DNA of 64,000 nucleotides from Desulfonatronum sp. SC1 (lineage in GTDB: Bacteria; Desulfobacterota; Desulfovibrionia; Desulfovibrionales; Desulfonatronaceae): NCBI RefSeq assembly GCF_003046795.1, contig NZ_PZKN01000001.1:232253-296252 (forward strand). Reading direction: 5' to 3'. The translations under genes and the position numbers were made by a program. Every line of letters begins with the position of its first letter. Position 1 is the stretch's first letter. Below, in pieces: positions 1 through 9,687 of this stretch. The notes beneath the pieces were generated by a model. It was not told the origin of the DNA. It was given only the letters and a program-made list of their open reading frames with translations, and did not search any database.

Positions 1-1200
1 CTTCCGGCGGCACGGCGGCGTCCCGTCTCCGCCGAAACCCTGGAAGGCTACCGGACGCGCCACGGCCTGCTCACCTCCTTTCAGGACATCACCGAACGAT
101 TGTTCACGGCTTCCCTGAAGGGCGAGGCCGACCCGCTCATCGCCAGGCTGATCGTCAACGAACAACCGGACCAGCACGGCTGGGCCCGGCACAGGGCCGT
201 CCACGAACAGGCCGAACAGGCAGGGCGGCGCATCCGTCCGACGTTTTTTCGCACCGACGAGGTGGTTCCCGGGAAAATCTCGGAAATTCAATGTCCGGGG
301 TCCCTGTGGTGCGTCTGCGAGCAATTGGACGGGCTGTATCGCCGGTTTCCGGACCGGTTCGGCGGCACTCCGCCGTCGTCCCTATCCCCGGCTCAAGGCT
401 TTGCCCAAGACCTTCGCGCGCACCTTCACGCGCTCTTGGGCGTCGAACCGGTGATCCACCACCTGCTGGACAACGCTTCGGTCCAGGCCGGAATGCGCTT
501 TTTTCTGCAACGCACCCGGGCCCACGGGGTGAAATACTACGGCTACGACAAGGGCGTGACCCCGGGGGACTGCAACTTTATCCGCGCCCACGACTTCCCG
601 TCCCTGCTCAACGAAAACTTTTACCGCGGACGCTTTGCTTCCTGGATGGTCAAGGAACTGGAGTACGATCTGCCGCCCAGCGTTGTCTTTGATGAAAAGG
701 TCCCCTTGGTCCTGCCGTTTTGGGAAAAGACCCGAGCCCAGTATCCGGACGCGGTGCGGGACATCTTCCCCTACACCACCCTGGTTACTCCGGACCGGTT
801 CCAACTGGAAGACGGAAGCCGGGTGACCCTGGAGGAATTTTTTCGTCTGCCCAGAGGCGAACGGCAATATTTTCTGAAGTACGCCGGAAGCGACATCTCC
901 CGGAACTGGGGCAGCAAGGCAGTCTATTCGGCCGCGGCCCTGACCCGAGGCATGATCGACCAACTTCAGGCCGAAATTCTGGACGGATTCGCCCGGAACC
1001 AATATTGGATTCTGCAAAAAGGCTACTCTCGGAAGGAAACCGTAACCTACCTCGAGAGAGACGGAGAAGCCCGCGAGGTGGAGGCAACCGCCAAATTCAG
1101 CGGCTTCTACGGTCCCTCGGGCCTGATCGCCATCCTGAACATGCATCGGCCGTTCTACAAGGTACATGGGTCGGAACGGACAATCGTCAGTTTGTCCTGA
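1..1200 (+). CDS. 5'-truncated protein, possibly ATP-grasp-like (function uncertain)
   Basis: The reading frame is open to the left edge of the window, so the true start lies outside; a TTG at 100 is only the first available start codon inside. At least 399 residues are visible. The pattern of a conserved Cys/Pro/Gly stretch (EIQCPGSLWCVCEQ), a lysine in FLKYAGSD followed by a Gly/Ser segment, then YWILQKGYSR and a C-terminal block ending in HGSERTIVSLS, resembles circularly permuted ATP-grasp ligases of the glutathionylspermidine synthase type. I cannot confirm this. The stop lies about 35 bases before a substrate-binding protein gene on the same strand, so the two may be co-transcribed. Function should be treated as unknown. 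Confidence 0.6.
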   Translation, partial: LPAARRRPVSAETLEGYRTRHGLLTSFQDITERLFTASLKGEADPLIARLIVNEQPDQHGWARHRAVHEQAEQAGRRIRPTFFRTDEVVPGKISEIQCPGSLWCVCEQLDGLYRRFPDRFGGTPPSSLSPAQGFAQDLRAHLHALLGVEPVIHHLLDNASVQAGMRFFLQRTRAHGVKYYGYDKGVTPGDCNFIRAHDFPSLLNENFYRGRFASWMVKELEYDLPPSVVFDEKVPLVLPFWEKTRAQYPDAVRDIFPYTTLVTPDRFQLEDGSRVTLEEFFRLPRGERQYFLKYAGSDISRNWGSKAVYSAAALTRGMIDQLQAEILDGFARNQYWILQKGYSRKETVTYLERDGEAREVEATAKFSGFYGPSGLIAILNMHRPFYKVHGSERTIVSLS

Positions 1201-1234
1201 CCCGACGGCGAACTTTCAAACAGTGGAGATGGAG

Positions 1235-2287
1235 ATGGTCAACGCTACACAATCCTTCGTGCGCATTGCGGCCGCGGTCGTCATGCTGGTCTGTCTTTCC
1301 TCGCCCGCCATGGGCGAACAACGCTTCAGCGTGGGCTATCTGGAAGCCGGCCCGTTCTGGCTGTTCAACGAGGACATGGCGGCCGTCAATGCGTACCTCG
1401 ACGGTCAAGGATGGCGGGACAAGGTCTCGTTTCCCGAAGACGCATGGCTCAGCCCGGGCTGGGAGGAGCAAGAGCAATGGGAACCCGCGGCCCGTGAACT
1501 CATGGCCCGTGACGACCTGGACCTGATCATCGCCGCGGGCACGGCCGCCACCCGGGCACTGACGGCGGTGAACAACCAGAATACCCCGATTCTGAGCATT
1601 TCCGTCGGCGATCCCCTCGCGGCCGGCTTCGTGGTCAGCCTGGAGGACTCCGGAATCGACAATTTCACCACCCGCCTGGAGCCGGACCGCTATCCCCGGA
1701 TGTTCGACATGTTTCACCAGGTGGTGGAGTTCGAGAAGCTGGGATTGATCTACCAGGATACGGAAAGCGGACGGCAGTACACCAACGTGGACGATGCCCG
1801 CCGGGTGGCGGAGCGCCGGGGATTCGAAATCCTGGAATACGACAGTCTGGCCTCAGAATCCGTGGAGGATTGCCTGGCCGCGTTGCGGCATTTGATCCAG
1901 CAGGGCATGGACGCCTTCTTCATCCCTTCGCTGAACGCCTTTGACTGGGAGCAGAGCGACGCGGACCAGGTCCTCGGCTACCTGCGCCGGGAAGGCATCG
2001 CCACCTTTGCCCGCAATGGCTCCCGCGACGTCCAGGCCGGGGCGTTGATGGGCTTTTCCACCGTGGACTTCAGCCAACGCGGGGAGTTCCTGGCCCGGAT
2101 GATCATCCGGATACTGGAAGGCGTTTCCCCCCGGTCCCTGAACATGGTGGACGCCGGAACCCCGAAAATCTCCTTCAACCTCGCCGTGGCCCACGAAATC
2201 GGCTTCAACCCGCCCTTCGACCTCCTGGCCGCCACCGACGAACTGTACCAGGACATCGTCCTGCCCGAGAACAGGCTGGTGAAGTGA
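1235..2287 (+). CDS. ABC transporter substrate-binding protein (TrpX/YtqA-like, PF04392 type)
   Basis: A 350-residue exported protein. The first 24 or so residues form a signal peptide (hydrophobic core AAAVVMLVCLSS, then an Ala-x-Gly cleavage region). The mature part has the two-lobed periplasmic-binding pattern of the ABC_sub_bind family: IIAAGTAATRA followed by TPILSISVGDPLAAGFV in the first lobe, and a closing block with KISFNLAVAHEIGF and PPFDLLAATDEL typical of this family's C-terminus. The ligand is not predictable; relatives bind amino acids or other small organics. The ATG at 1235 was chosen because GGAG at 1225-1228 sits six bases upstream; the ATG at 1229 would have no spacing. No permease or ATPase gene is visible downstream, so its transporter partners are missing from this window. 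Confidence 0.82.
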   Translation: MVNATQSFVRIAAAVVMLVCLSSPAMGEQRFSVGYLEAGPFWLFNEDMAAVNAYLDGQGWRDKVSFPEDAWLSPGWEEQEQWEPAARELMARDDLDLIIAAGTAATRALTAVNNQNTPILSISVGDPLAAGFVVSLEDSGIDNFTTRLEPDRYPRMFDMFHQVVEFEKLGLIYQDTESGRQYTNVDDARRVAERRGFEILEYDSLASESVEDCLAALRHLIQQGMDAFFIPSLNAFDWEQSDADQVLGYLRREGIATFARNGSRDVQAGALMGFSTVDFSQRGEFLARMIIRILEGVSPRSLNMVDAGTPKISFNLAVAHEIGFNPPFDLLAATDELYQDIVLPENRLVK

Positions 2288-2336
2288 TTCGGCTCGGGTG
2301 GCTATTTGATCGCGACTGCTCAGCGCATTATCATCA

Positions 2337-2499
2337 CAAGGCGCCCTGGCGGGCGAAATCGTTGACCATGAGCAGATAGTTCGCTTCCTGGAGCATGCGG
2401 GGAGCGCGTTATTCCAATCTGGCCAGCCGGGCTTCCCGGCGATCCATCAAGGTCCGTCCCCAGGGGGTCGTTTTTTCATTGGGGGCAAAGAACGACGGC
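2337..2499 (-). pseudogene. Decayed fragment of a HipA-like kinase (type II toxin)
   Basis: Read on the minus strand, this gap between genes translates to WGRTLMDRREARLARLE, a stop codon, then MLQEANYLLMVNDFARQGAL and another stop, all in one frame. This matches the N-terminal region of HipA toxins, where a WGR-L--RRE motif is followed by LxExDYLLGVxDxxRQGALRF. One internal stop and the loss of everything downstream make it a dead remnant of roughly 50 codons. No hipB antitoxin is visible nearby. The family match is from memory of HipA sequences and needs a search. Confidence 0.5.
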
Positions 2500-2534
2500 A
2501 GGACCGGCGTCCTTCGGCCTTTTCAAACTCACCG

Positions 2535-5500
2535 TCAGAGGCTTCGCGGTCGGAACAGGACGAAATAGGCCACGGGGATCAGCACCAGGGTGAAGAGGGT
2601 GGAGGCGATCAGGCCGAAGATCAGGGCCCAGGCTAGGCCGGAGAAGACCGGGTCCAGGGTGATGGGCCAGACGCCCAGGGCCGTGGTCAGGGCGGTGAGT
2701 ACGATGGGCTGGAGGCGGATGGCTCCGCTTTGGAGCACGGCGTCCTTGAAGTCCTGGCCCCGGTCAACGGCGGCGCGGATGAAATCGATGAGCACCAGGG
2801 AGTTGCGGATCACGATGCCGCCCAGGGCGATCATCCCGATCATGGCCGTGGCCGTGAAGAAGACCGGGTCCGCGAAGCCGTCCACCTCCCGGCCGGTGAG
2901 CAGGTTCAGCAGCCAGAAGCCGGGCATGATGCCCATCAGGGTCAGCGGAATGGCCGTCATGATCAGCAGGGGCAGGGCCAGGGACGCGGTCTGGACCACC
3001 AAGAGCAGATAGATCCCGATCATGGCCGCGCCAAAGGCCAACCCCAGATCCCGGAACACATCCACGGTGATCTTCCATTCCCCCTCTCCGGTCCAGACCA
3101 CGTCGACGCCCGGAGGCGGCGGATCGCTCCGCAGCTTGGCCCGCAGGTCCAGCACGGCCTCGGCCGGGGGCAGGCCCGCGGTCTCCGCGGTGACGTAGAC
3201 CACCCGGCGCAGGTTCTTGTGCAGGATGGGCTGTTCTTCCATTTCCCAGACAAATCGGCCCAACTCGCCCAGGGGCAGCATGCTCCCGTTTGCTCCGCGC
3301 ACGTGCAGGGCTTCCAGGTCCGCTACGGAACCGCGCAGCTCCCGGGGCAGGATCACCCGCACGGGCAGGGTCTGGCGCTCGTGGGGGCTTTGGACCGTGG
3401 CCGGAGTCGTTCCGGCCGCGGCCATGTGCAGGGCGTGGACTAGGTCCCGGGCGCCCAGGCCGTGCAGTCCGGCTTTTTCCCGGTCCGGAACGTATGTCAG
3501 CCTGGGCCGGGGGGCGGCGCGACTGTCGTCCACGTCCACCACGAATTCCTTGGCCTCCATCTTGGCCCGGACGTGCTCCGCGCCCTGGAAGAGCAGTTCG
3601 TACGGCTGCTCCGGGCCGCCGTAGATCTCCGCCACCAGGGTGGCCATGACCGGCGGTCCGGGCGGGATTTCCACGATTTGAATGGTGGCCGACCAGTCCC
3701 GGGCGATGCGCTCCAGGTCGTTGCGCGCGGAGAGGACGATCTCGTGGCTCTGGCGGCGGCGCTCGTTCTTGGGCGTCAGGTTGATCCGGATGTCGCCCAG
3801 GTGGCCGCCTTCCCGGGCATAGTAGCGGCGGACCATGCCGTTGAAGTCCATGGGCGAGGCGATGCCGACGAAGCTGAGCACGCTGGCGGCTTCGGGCAGT
3901 CCGGCCAGGTAGGCGGCCATGTCCCGGAGCACCGCGTCCGTGGTTTCCAGGGGCGTGCCCTCGTCCATGTCCACCACCACCTGGAACTCGTCGCGGTTGT
4001 CAAAGGGCAGCATTTTCAGGGGCACCAGGCGCAGCGCGGCCAGAGAGACGGCCAGGAGCAGCAGGGCCAGGACCACGCCGACCAGGGCCGCGCGCAGCAT
4101 CCGGGAGTCCAGAAACGGGCCGATGGCCACGCGGTAGGCGCGCAGGATCCAGTCCGGAACCCCGGTGGGAGTGCCGCCGGTGGTGGAAGCCCGGGGAAGA
4201 GCGACGCCGGGCCTTGTTTTGCGGCGCAGCAGCATGTGGCAGAGCCAGGGGACGATGGTCAGGGCGCAGACCGTGGAGAAGATCACGGTCAGGGGCACGG
4301 TGGCGGCCATGGGGGCCATGTACGGGCCCATCATCCCGGTGATGAAGAACAGGGGCAGGAAGCAGGCGATGATGGCCAGGGTGGACATGATCACCGGCAC
4401 GAAGACTTCGGCCACCGCGCTGAGGGTGGCCCAGGCCGGGCCGGGGTGGTTCAGGCGCATGTGCCGGCGGATGTTGTCCACGTTGGTGATGGGGTCGTCC
4501 ACCACCAGACCCAGGGAGAGGATCAGGGCGAAGAGGGTCACCCGGTTGATGGTGTAGCCCAGCAGATGGCTGCTGAACAGGGCCAGCGAAAAGCTGACCG
4601 GAATGGCCACGGCCACCACCAGGGCGGCCCGCCAGCCCAGGGTCAGGGCCAGCACGATCACCACCGTGGACACGGCGAAGACCAGGGACCAGAGCAGATC
4701 GGTCACCTTGTTCTGGGCGGTTTGGCCATAGTCCCGGGTGATTTCCATATGCACGTCCGTGGGCAGCACCAGGGGCCGCAGTTCCGTTGCCGCGGCCAGA
4801 AGGTCGCGGGTCACGGCCACGGCGTTGGCCCCGCGCTGCTTGGCCAGGGCCAGGGTCACCGCGGGCATTTCCAGGGAATGGCCGCCCCCGTGCAGGTTCC
4901 GCGCTTGCGCTTCGCCAAAGCGGATCCGGGTGTAGCTCGCCGGTTCGCAGGGGCCGTCCAGAACCTGGGCCACGTCTCGGAGGGAGACCGGCCGACCCTG
5001 ATGCACGCCCACCACCACCCCGGCCACGTCCGCTGCCGTGGTGAACCGGCCGTCCCCCAGCACGTTCAGCTCCTGGTTGCCCCGGAGCAGAGACCCGGCG
5101 CTCAGGGCCGCGTCGGCCGCGGTCAACGTCCGTTCCAGGTCGGCGAAGGTCACCCCGTGTCCGGCCATGCGCAGCGGGTCCGGCTCCACTCGGACTTCCC
5201 GGTGGCGTCCGCCGACGATCTCGGCTCGGGACACCTCCGGGATCTCGGACAGTCGGGCCAGAAATTCCTCTCCGATCCGGCGCAGCTCGAAGTCGGACCG
5301 GGTCGGGGAGTACAGGGTCACGGTGAGCACGGGCACGTCGTCGATTTCCACGGGCCGGATCAGCCAGTCCGCGACCAGCGGCGGAACCTGGTCCTCGTGC
5401 ATGGTGATCTTGTTGTGCAGCTTGACCAGGGAACGTTCCCGGTCCTCGCCCACGAAGAACCGGACCGTGACCACGGCCTGGTCCCGCCGGGACACGGAAT

Positions 5501-5789
5501 AGACGTACTCCACCCCGTCGATCTGCCAAAGCAGCTTCTCCAGCGGCGTGGCCACCAGCTTTTCCACCTCTTCCGGTCCGGCTCCCGGAGCCTGGACGAT
5601 CACGTCGGCCATGGGCACGACGATCTGCGGCTCTTCCTCCCGGGGCATGACCAGCAGGGCAGCGACGCCCAGGGCCAGGGCCAGGACCAGAAACACCCCG
5701 GCCAGATGCGAGGAGAGAAACGGGGCCACCATTGCCGCGACGAGCCCGGGAGGTCGGGTGGGGCGAGGGGGAGAAGCGGATGCGGTCAT
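2535..5789 (-). CDS. RND-family efflux transporter, inner-membrane pump subunit
   Basis: At 1084 residues this is full length for an AcrB/CzcA-type resistance-nodulation-division pump, which uses the proton gradient to export substrates across the envelope. The N-terminus has the first membrane helix followed by EEEPQIVVPMADV and PGAGPEEVEKLVATPLE, the usual start of the porter domain. The proton-relay aspartates are in LILSLGLVVDDPITNVDN (fourth transmembrane helix). A second block of helices closes the protein (SLVLIDFIR, PIVLTALTTALGVWP). Its ATG lies just after the stop of the adaptor gene upstream on the same strand with only two bases between, so the two are one operon. No TolC-like outer-membrane gene is present here. 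The substrate, drug or metal, cannot be told from sequence alone. Confidence 0.93.
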   Translation of the reverse strand: MTASASPPRPTRPPGLVAAMVAPFLSSHLAGVFLVLALALGVAALLVMPREEEPQIVVPMADVIVQAPGAGPEEVEKLVATPLEKLLWQIDGVEYVYSVSRRDQAVVTVRFFVGEDRERSLVKLHNKITMHEDQVPPLVADWLIRPVEIDDVPVLTVTLYSPTRSDFELRRIGEEFLARLSEIPEVSRAEIVGGRHREVRVEPDPLRMAGHGVTFADLERTLTAADAALSAGSLLRGNQELNVLGDGRFTTAADVAGVVVGVHQGRPVSLRDVAQVLDGPCEPASYTRIRFGEAQARNLHGGGHSLEMPAVTLALAKQRGANAVAVTRDLLAAATELRPLVLPTDVHMEITRDYGQTAQNKVTDLLWSLVFAVSTVVIVLALTLGWRAALVVAVAIPVSFSLALFSSHLLGYTINRVTLFALILSLGLVVDDPITNVDNIRRHMRLNHPGPAWATLSAVAEVFVPVIMSTLAIIACFLPLFFITGMMGPYMAPMAATVPLTVIFSTVCALTIVPWLCHMLLRRKTRPGVALPRASTTGGTPTGVPDWILRAYRVAIGPFLDSRMLRAALVGVVLALLLLAVSLAALRLVPLKMLPFDNRDEFQVVVDMDEGTPLETTDAVLRDMAAYLAGLPEAASVLSFVGIASPMDFNGMVRRYYAREGGHLGDIRINLTPKNERRRQSHEIVLSARNDLERIARDWSATIQIVEIPPGPPVMATLVAEIYGGPEQPYELLFQGAEHVRAKMEAKEFVVDVDDSRAAPRPRLTYVPDREKAGLHGLGARDLVHALHMAAAGTTPATVQSPHERQTLPVRVILPRELRGSVADLEALHVRGANGSMLPLGELGRFVWEMEEQPILHKNLRRVVYVTAETAGLPPAEAVLDLRAKLRSDPPPPGVDVVWTGEGEWKITVDVFRDLGLAFGAAMIGIYLLLVVQTASLALPLLIMTAIPLTLMGIMPGFWLLNLLTGREVDGFADPVFFTATAMIGMIALGGIVIRNSLVLIDFIRAAVDRGQDFKDAVLQSGAIRLQPIVLTALTTALGVWPITLDPVFSGLAWALIFGLIASTLFTLVLIPVAYFVLFRPRSL

Positions 5790-5791
5790 GA

Positions 5792-6997
5792 TCAGGGAGC
5801 GGGGTGCAGCCAGAGGAGTTCGCCGCCTTCCAGGCCGGAAAGGACCTCGACCATCTCGTCATGGGCGCGGCCCAGGCGCGTGTGGCGCAGGACGTAGGTG
5901 GAGTCGTCGCGGATTACCGCGACCAGCTCCAGTTGTCCGACGCGCAGCACGGTCCGGGCATCGACGAGCACCACCGGTTCAACATGCATGGGAATGCGCA
6001 GCCGGACGAACATGCCCGGCCGAAGATTCGTGGCCGAGAGGTCGGCGGGCCAGAGGTCGTCCGGGTCCGTGGCGCGCAGGGCGGGCGGGGAGAGCGGGAC
6101 CAGCTTGACCAGAAAGGTGCGCGAGTCCGTGGACGCCCCGGGCTCGACTTCGTCCACGACCACCGGGAACTCCCGGTTCAGGGCGTCTACCCGGGCCGTG
6201 AATTCCGCCCCCGGCGTCAGCAGGTGGTGAAACCGCTCCGGCGCCTGGACCTCCAGGCGCAAATCCGGACTGTGCAGCAAAAGCAGGGTTCGTCCCGGCT
6301 GGACCACGTCTCCGGGTTCCACGGAGCGGCGGGCGATGATTCCATCCTCGGAAGCCGTGATGGTGGTATGGCCCAGAGCCACCGTGAGCTCTTGAATCCG
6401 CTGCTCCAGCCGCAATTGCTGGGCTTTCAGTTCCTGGATGCTTTGCTCGGCCTGGCCGCTCTCGGCTCTGGCGGCCAGAAACGCGGCACGGGCGTGGTCC
6501 AGTTCCTGGACCGCGGACGCGCCCTGGGCGTGCAAGGCCTCGATCCGGGCAAAGTCGGCCTGGGCCAGGTCGAATCCGGCCTGGGCCTTTTCAAGGCCCT
6601 GATGCGCCCGCTTCAGCGCGGAGCCCAGGGCGTCCAGGTCGTGGCGGCCCTGGGCCAGGCGGGCCTGAAGTTCCCGGTCGTCCAGTACCAGCAACGGCTC
6701 CCCGCGGCGGACCCGCTGTCCCGAACGGACCAAGACATGGCGGACCTCGGCCTGAACCTGGGCGCTGACGGCTGTCTCGCCCCTGGGCCGAACCTCGCCC
6801 ACGGCCTCGACCCAGGCCGGAACGGTTGTCCGCAAGGCAACCGTGGTTTCCGCTCCCAGCGGCAAGGCCCCTCTCTGGACGTCGGGCGGGGATGGTACGG
6901 GCGGAGCGTCCTTGAGCAGCATCCATGCACCTCCCAGCAGGAGGATCAGCAGGATGACGGGAAGGAAAAGCAGCGGGCGCGGGAAGATGTGGGGCAT
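5792..6997 (-). CDS. RND efflux periplasmic adaptor (membrane fusion protein)
   Basis: A 401-residue HlyD/AcrA-type adaptor that bridges an RND pump to an outer-membrane channel. Residues 6-27 are a single hydrophobic N-terminal anchor. A first half-lipoyl segment (GEVRPRGETAVSAQVQAEV, then SGQRVRRGEPLLVLDD) is followed by a long Ala/Gln/Glu-rich coiled coil at about residues 110-210. The returning lipoyl half is ITASEDGIIARRSVEPGDVV, and a beta-barrel and membrane-proximal domain close the protein. It is the first gene of the pair with the downstream RND pump. The start at 6997 has no strong ribosome-binding site, so the exact N-terminus is less certain. Confidence 0.92.
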   Translation of the reverse strand: MPHIFPRPLLFLPVILLILLLGGAWMLLKDAPPVPSPPDVQRGALPLGAETTVALRTTVPAWVEAVGEVRPRGETAVSAQVQAEVRHVLVRSGQRVRRGEPLLVLDDRELQARLAQGRHDLDALGSALKRAHQGLEKAQAGFDLAQADFARIEALHAQGASAVQELDHARAAFLAARAESGQAEQSIQELKAQQLRLEQRIQELTVALGHTTITASEDGIIARRSVEPGDVVQPGRTLLLLHSPDLRLEVQAPERFHHLLTPGAEFTARVDALNREFPVVVDEVEPGASTDSRTFLVKLVPLSPPALRATDPDDLWPADLSATNLRPGMFVRLRIPMHVEPVVLVDARTVLRVGQLELVAVIRDDSTYVLRHTRLGRAHDEMVEVLSGLEGGELLWLHPAP

Positions 6998-7177
6998 GGG
7001 GAGGAAATGGAGTTGTTTGCCGGAAGCGGCATGCTCTCCGGAAGTTTGGGTTATCGACTTATGGCCCGCACCTTGTCAAATTGGTTCGGATGAGTCGGAT
7101 TCATTGAAAGGCTTCGGCGGAAGGTTTAAGACGGAGGCATGTCGATACGAATATCGCTTGAAAACAAGGAGGCTCCG

Positions 7178-8308
7178 GTGTTGACGTCGATGCAGGCCCT
7201 GCGGGAGCAGATTCAGCGTAACTGCGCCGTTTCCGACGCCAATTTCAGCGGTGCGTTTTCCTTGTGCGGGCTGTTGCTGCGGATGCGGGAGCTGTACAAG
7301 TGGGAAGCCGGGCTGGCTCCCTGGGAGGAACCGGAGCACGGCCTGATTCTGGACTGGGTCGAGCAGCGGGAAGAGCTGTGGCAAGAACTGGAAGGGAGAG
7401 GCTGCGAAACGCTGCTCCTGGAGGGCCAGGAGCTGGACCCGTTCGAGGTGGAGCGGATCAACCAGCGGCTGGCGTCCCGGAACCTGCTCTACGGCGCGGG
7501 CTACGTGCTGGGGATGAAGCCCAGTTTTCTGCTGGCGGAGCCGGTGGAATCGCAACTGGTCGAAGGGCTGCGGGTGTTCACGGTGGACCGGGAGCTGTGC
7601 CGGGATATTTTCGCGACCCCGGTGATGCGCCAGGGAGAGCGCGTCATCGCCCGCCGCCAGGCCATGGCCTTTCTGCTCTGGGACGTGATCCAGGAGCAAC
7701 GCCCTTCGGTGCGCCCGGCCCTGGGCTACGCCCTGGCCGGGTATGGGCTGAATTCGCAAGACCTGCTGCGTCAACCCGGTGCGCACGGGGCGGTCTACCA
7801 GCGGATGGTGGCCGAAGAGTTACGGGTCTGGGTGTATCACGAGATCGGCGAAGCCCTGGAGGACGCCTTTCCCGGCGACGTCTGGCACCAGATGGTGGCC
7901 AACACCTGCCAGACCCTGGCCGAAGTGTTCATCCGAGCGGTCAAGGACCTCCTGGCCGACACCCATCCCCAAGGCCTGCTGGCCCGGATGATCCAGGAGG
8001 ACCGCAAGCCGTCCCTGGGGCTGTACCTGGCCATGATGCGCCCCCTGTCCAAGATGCTCTTCCCGGGCATCTTCTCCGTGTTTCCGGACTTCGTCCGTTC
8101 CGGAAACTGGAGCGAAGTGGACCAAGCCCGGGGCAAGGCCCATGTCGCGGGCCGGAACCTGGCCGCCAGACTCGTGGACATCCACGCCGCCGCCGACCCG
8201 TTTGATCACGCCCGGACCGTGGAACGGATCATCGAGGAGGTGATCCGGCCGTTGGGGATTGTCGACGGGATGGAAGTGGAGGCGGAAGGGGAGCTTCCAT
8301 CGAAGTAG
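7178..8308 (+). CDS. Conserved hypothetical protein, possibly Sfum_1244 family
   Basis: A 376-residue soluble protein, mostly helical by composition, with no signal peptide, membrane segment or catalytic motif that I recognise. It resembles a conserved deltaproteobacterial family annotated as Sfum_1244-like; the assignment is from memory. The GTG at 7178 is preferred because AAGGAGG at 7166-7172 sits five bases upstream. The ATG at 7139 in the same frame has its only Shine-Dalgarno-like bases directly abutting it. The gene is divergent from the efflux operon and stands alone. An inverted repeat follows its stop codon. Confidence 0.75.
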   Translation: MLTSMQALREQIQRNCAVSDANFSGAFSLCGLLLRMRELYKWEAGLAPWEEPEHGLILDWVEQREELWQELEGRGCETLLLEGQELDPFEVERINQRLASRNLLYGAGYVLGMKPSFLLAEPVESQLVEGLRVFTVDRELCRDIFATPVMRQGERVIARRQAMAFLLWDVIQEQRPSVRPALGYALAGYGLNSQDLLRQPGAHGAVYQRMVAEELRVWVYHEIGEALEDAFPGDVWHQMVANTCQTLAEVFIRAVKDLLADTHPQGLLARMIQEDRKPSLGLYLAMMRPLSKMLFPGIFSVFPDFVRSGNWSEVDQARGKAHVAGRNLAARLVDIHAAADPFDHARTVERIIEEVIRPLGIVDGMEVEAEGELPSK

Positions 8309-8669
8309 TTTCCATCCGGAAACTGTTTTTTGTTCCGGATGCTGAAACTGCCGGTTTTCAATTCGGAAACGAGCAATTTTTCTTTTGGCAAGGAAGTCAA
8401 TCAATTATGAGGAAGCGTATATCAATGCGTTGACGAAATAATTGTGAAGACTGACGCAGCCAAAAAAAAAGGGCCGTTTCCGGATGAAAACGAAGTAGTT
8501 CCAGGAAATTGGGCACGACATCGGCCTGGATGAAAGATCTCTTGGCCGCTCGGTGACCGAGCGTGTCTTAACTCATCGGCCTTGGACATTTTTACCGCCT
8601 TGCCGTCAGGTTTTTTTTAACAGCCCGCAGATTCGGGCTTTATCAGTAGACAGCTACAGGAGGTGCATC
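8309..8669. other. Intergenic stretch with short inverted repeats, no gene seen
   Basis: No coding frame is convincing here. A perfect 9-base inverted repeat (CATCCGGAA at 8313-8321 and TTCCGGATG at 8333-8341, 11-base T-rich loop) lies five bases after the upstream stop and could fold as a hairpin or weak terminator. GTTTCCGGATG recurs at 8476-8486, and the ten bases CGAAGTAGTT occur at both 8301-8310 and 8491-8500, so the stretch looks partly duplicated. A small hairpin (AGCCCG 8622-8627, CGGGCT 8634-8639) lies 30 bases ahead of the lactate dehydrogenase start and would be in its leader. No promoter is convincing. Confidence 0.4.
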
Positions 8670-9680
8670 ATGCGTGTCGCGGTATTCAGCACAAAAGGCT
8701 ATGACCGGGAGTTTCTGGACGCGGCTAACGAACAGGCCAGCCATGAACTGCTGTATTTTGAAACCCGCTTGACCTCGGAAACCTGTTCCCTGGTTCAGGG
8801 GGTCGATGCGGTCTGCGTGTTTGTCAACGACAGTGTGGATAAGGTCGTGCTGCAGGCCATGGCCGAGGCCGGGGTGAAGCTTCTCGTGCTGCGTTCCGCG
8901 GGATTCAACCATGTGGACCTGAAGGCGGCATCAGACCTCAAGATCACTGTAGTCCGGGTGCCGGCCTATTCGCCCCATGCCGTGGCCGAACACACCCTGG
9001 CCCTGATTCTGGCCCTGAACCGGCACATCCACCGGGCCTACAACCGGGTGCGCGAGCGCAACTTCGCCCTGGACGGGCTGCTGGGCTTCGACGTTTTCGG
9101 GAAGACCGTGGGCGTGGTCGGGACTGGGAAGATTGGGACGGTTTTCAGCCGTCTGATGTCCGGTTTCGGCTGCGAGCTGCTCGGTTATGATCCTCGTCCC
9201 AATGATGAATGCAAGGCCTTGGGGGTGCAGTACGTCCAGCTCGACGAGCTGCATGAACGTTCTCACATCATCAGCCTGCACTGCCCCCTGACGCCGCAAA
9301 CCCGGCATTTGATCAACCGTGAATCCCTGGCCAGGATGCGCCAGGGGGTGATGCTCATCAACACCAGCCGCGGGGCCATTGTCGATACCAGGGCGGTCAT
9401 CGTCGCGTTGAAGTCCGGCAGGATCGGCAGCCTGGGTCTTGACGTGTACGAAGAGGAGGCGGACCTCTTCTTTGAGGACCTGTCCGACGAGGTCATCCAG
9501 GACGACGTCTTCGCCAGATTGCTGACCTTTCCCAACGTCCTGATCACCGGCCACCAGGGCTTTTTCACCAGGGAGGCCCTGCGCAACATCGCCGAAACCA
9601 CCCTGACCAACGTCACCGCCTTTGCCGAGGGACGCAAAGATTACCACGAAGTCACCCTGAACATGGCGAAGGTCGGGTGA
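8670..9680 (+). CDS. ldhA: NAD-dependent D-lactate dehydrogenase / 2-hydroxyacid dehydrogenase
   Basis: A 336-residue cytoplasmic enzyme that interconverts pyruvate and D-lactate with NADH. The Rossmann glycine motif is [17 protein letters not shown] at about residues 148-164. The catalytic triad region is recognisable: an arginine in [12 protein letters not shown], a glutamate in [15 protein letters not shown], and a histidine in [14 protein letters not shown]. The segment [17 protein letters not shown] is characteristic of fermentative LdhA rather than of phosphoglycerate or formate dehydrogenases. The ATG at 8670 is chosen because AGGAGG at 8658-8663 precedes it by six bases; an in-frame upstream extension lacks this. 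It appears to be a single-gene unit. Confidence 0.93.
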   Translation: MRVAVFSTKGYDREFLDAANEQASHELLYFETRLTSETCSLVQGVDAVCVFVNDSVDKVVLQAMAEAGVKLLVLRSAGFNHVDLKAASDLKITVVRVPAYSPHAVAEHTLALILALNRHIHRAYNRVRERNFALDGLLGFDVFGKTVGVVGTGKIGTVFSRLMSGFGCELLGYDPRPNDECKALGVQYVQLDELHERSHIISLHCPLTPQTRHLINRESLARMRQGVMLINTSRGAIVDTRAVIVALKSGRIGSLGLDVYEEEADLFFEDLSDEVIQDDVFARLLTFPNVLITGHQGFFTREALRNIAETTLTNVTAFAEGRKDYHEVTLNMAKVG

Positions 9681-9687
9681 CGGGAAA

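Noticed and set aside
3462..5897. An 811-residue plus-strand open frame opposite the RND pump
   Set aside because: Rich in His, Gln, Gly and Arg with no family features; it is the high-GC antisense shadow of the pump gene.
8313..8500. Short repeats considered as a possible CRISPR-like array
   Set aside because: Only three copies of a 9-11 base motif, in both orientations and unequal spacing; no array structure.
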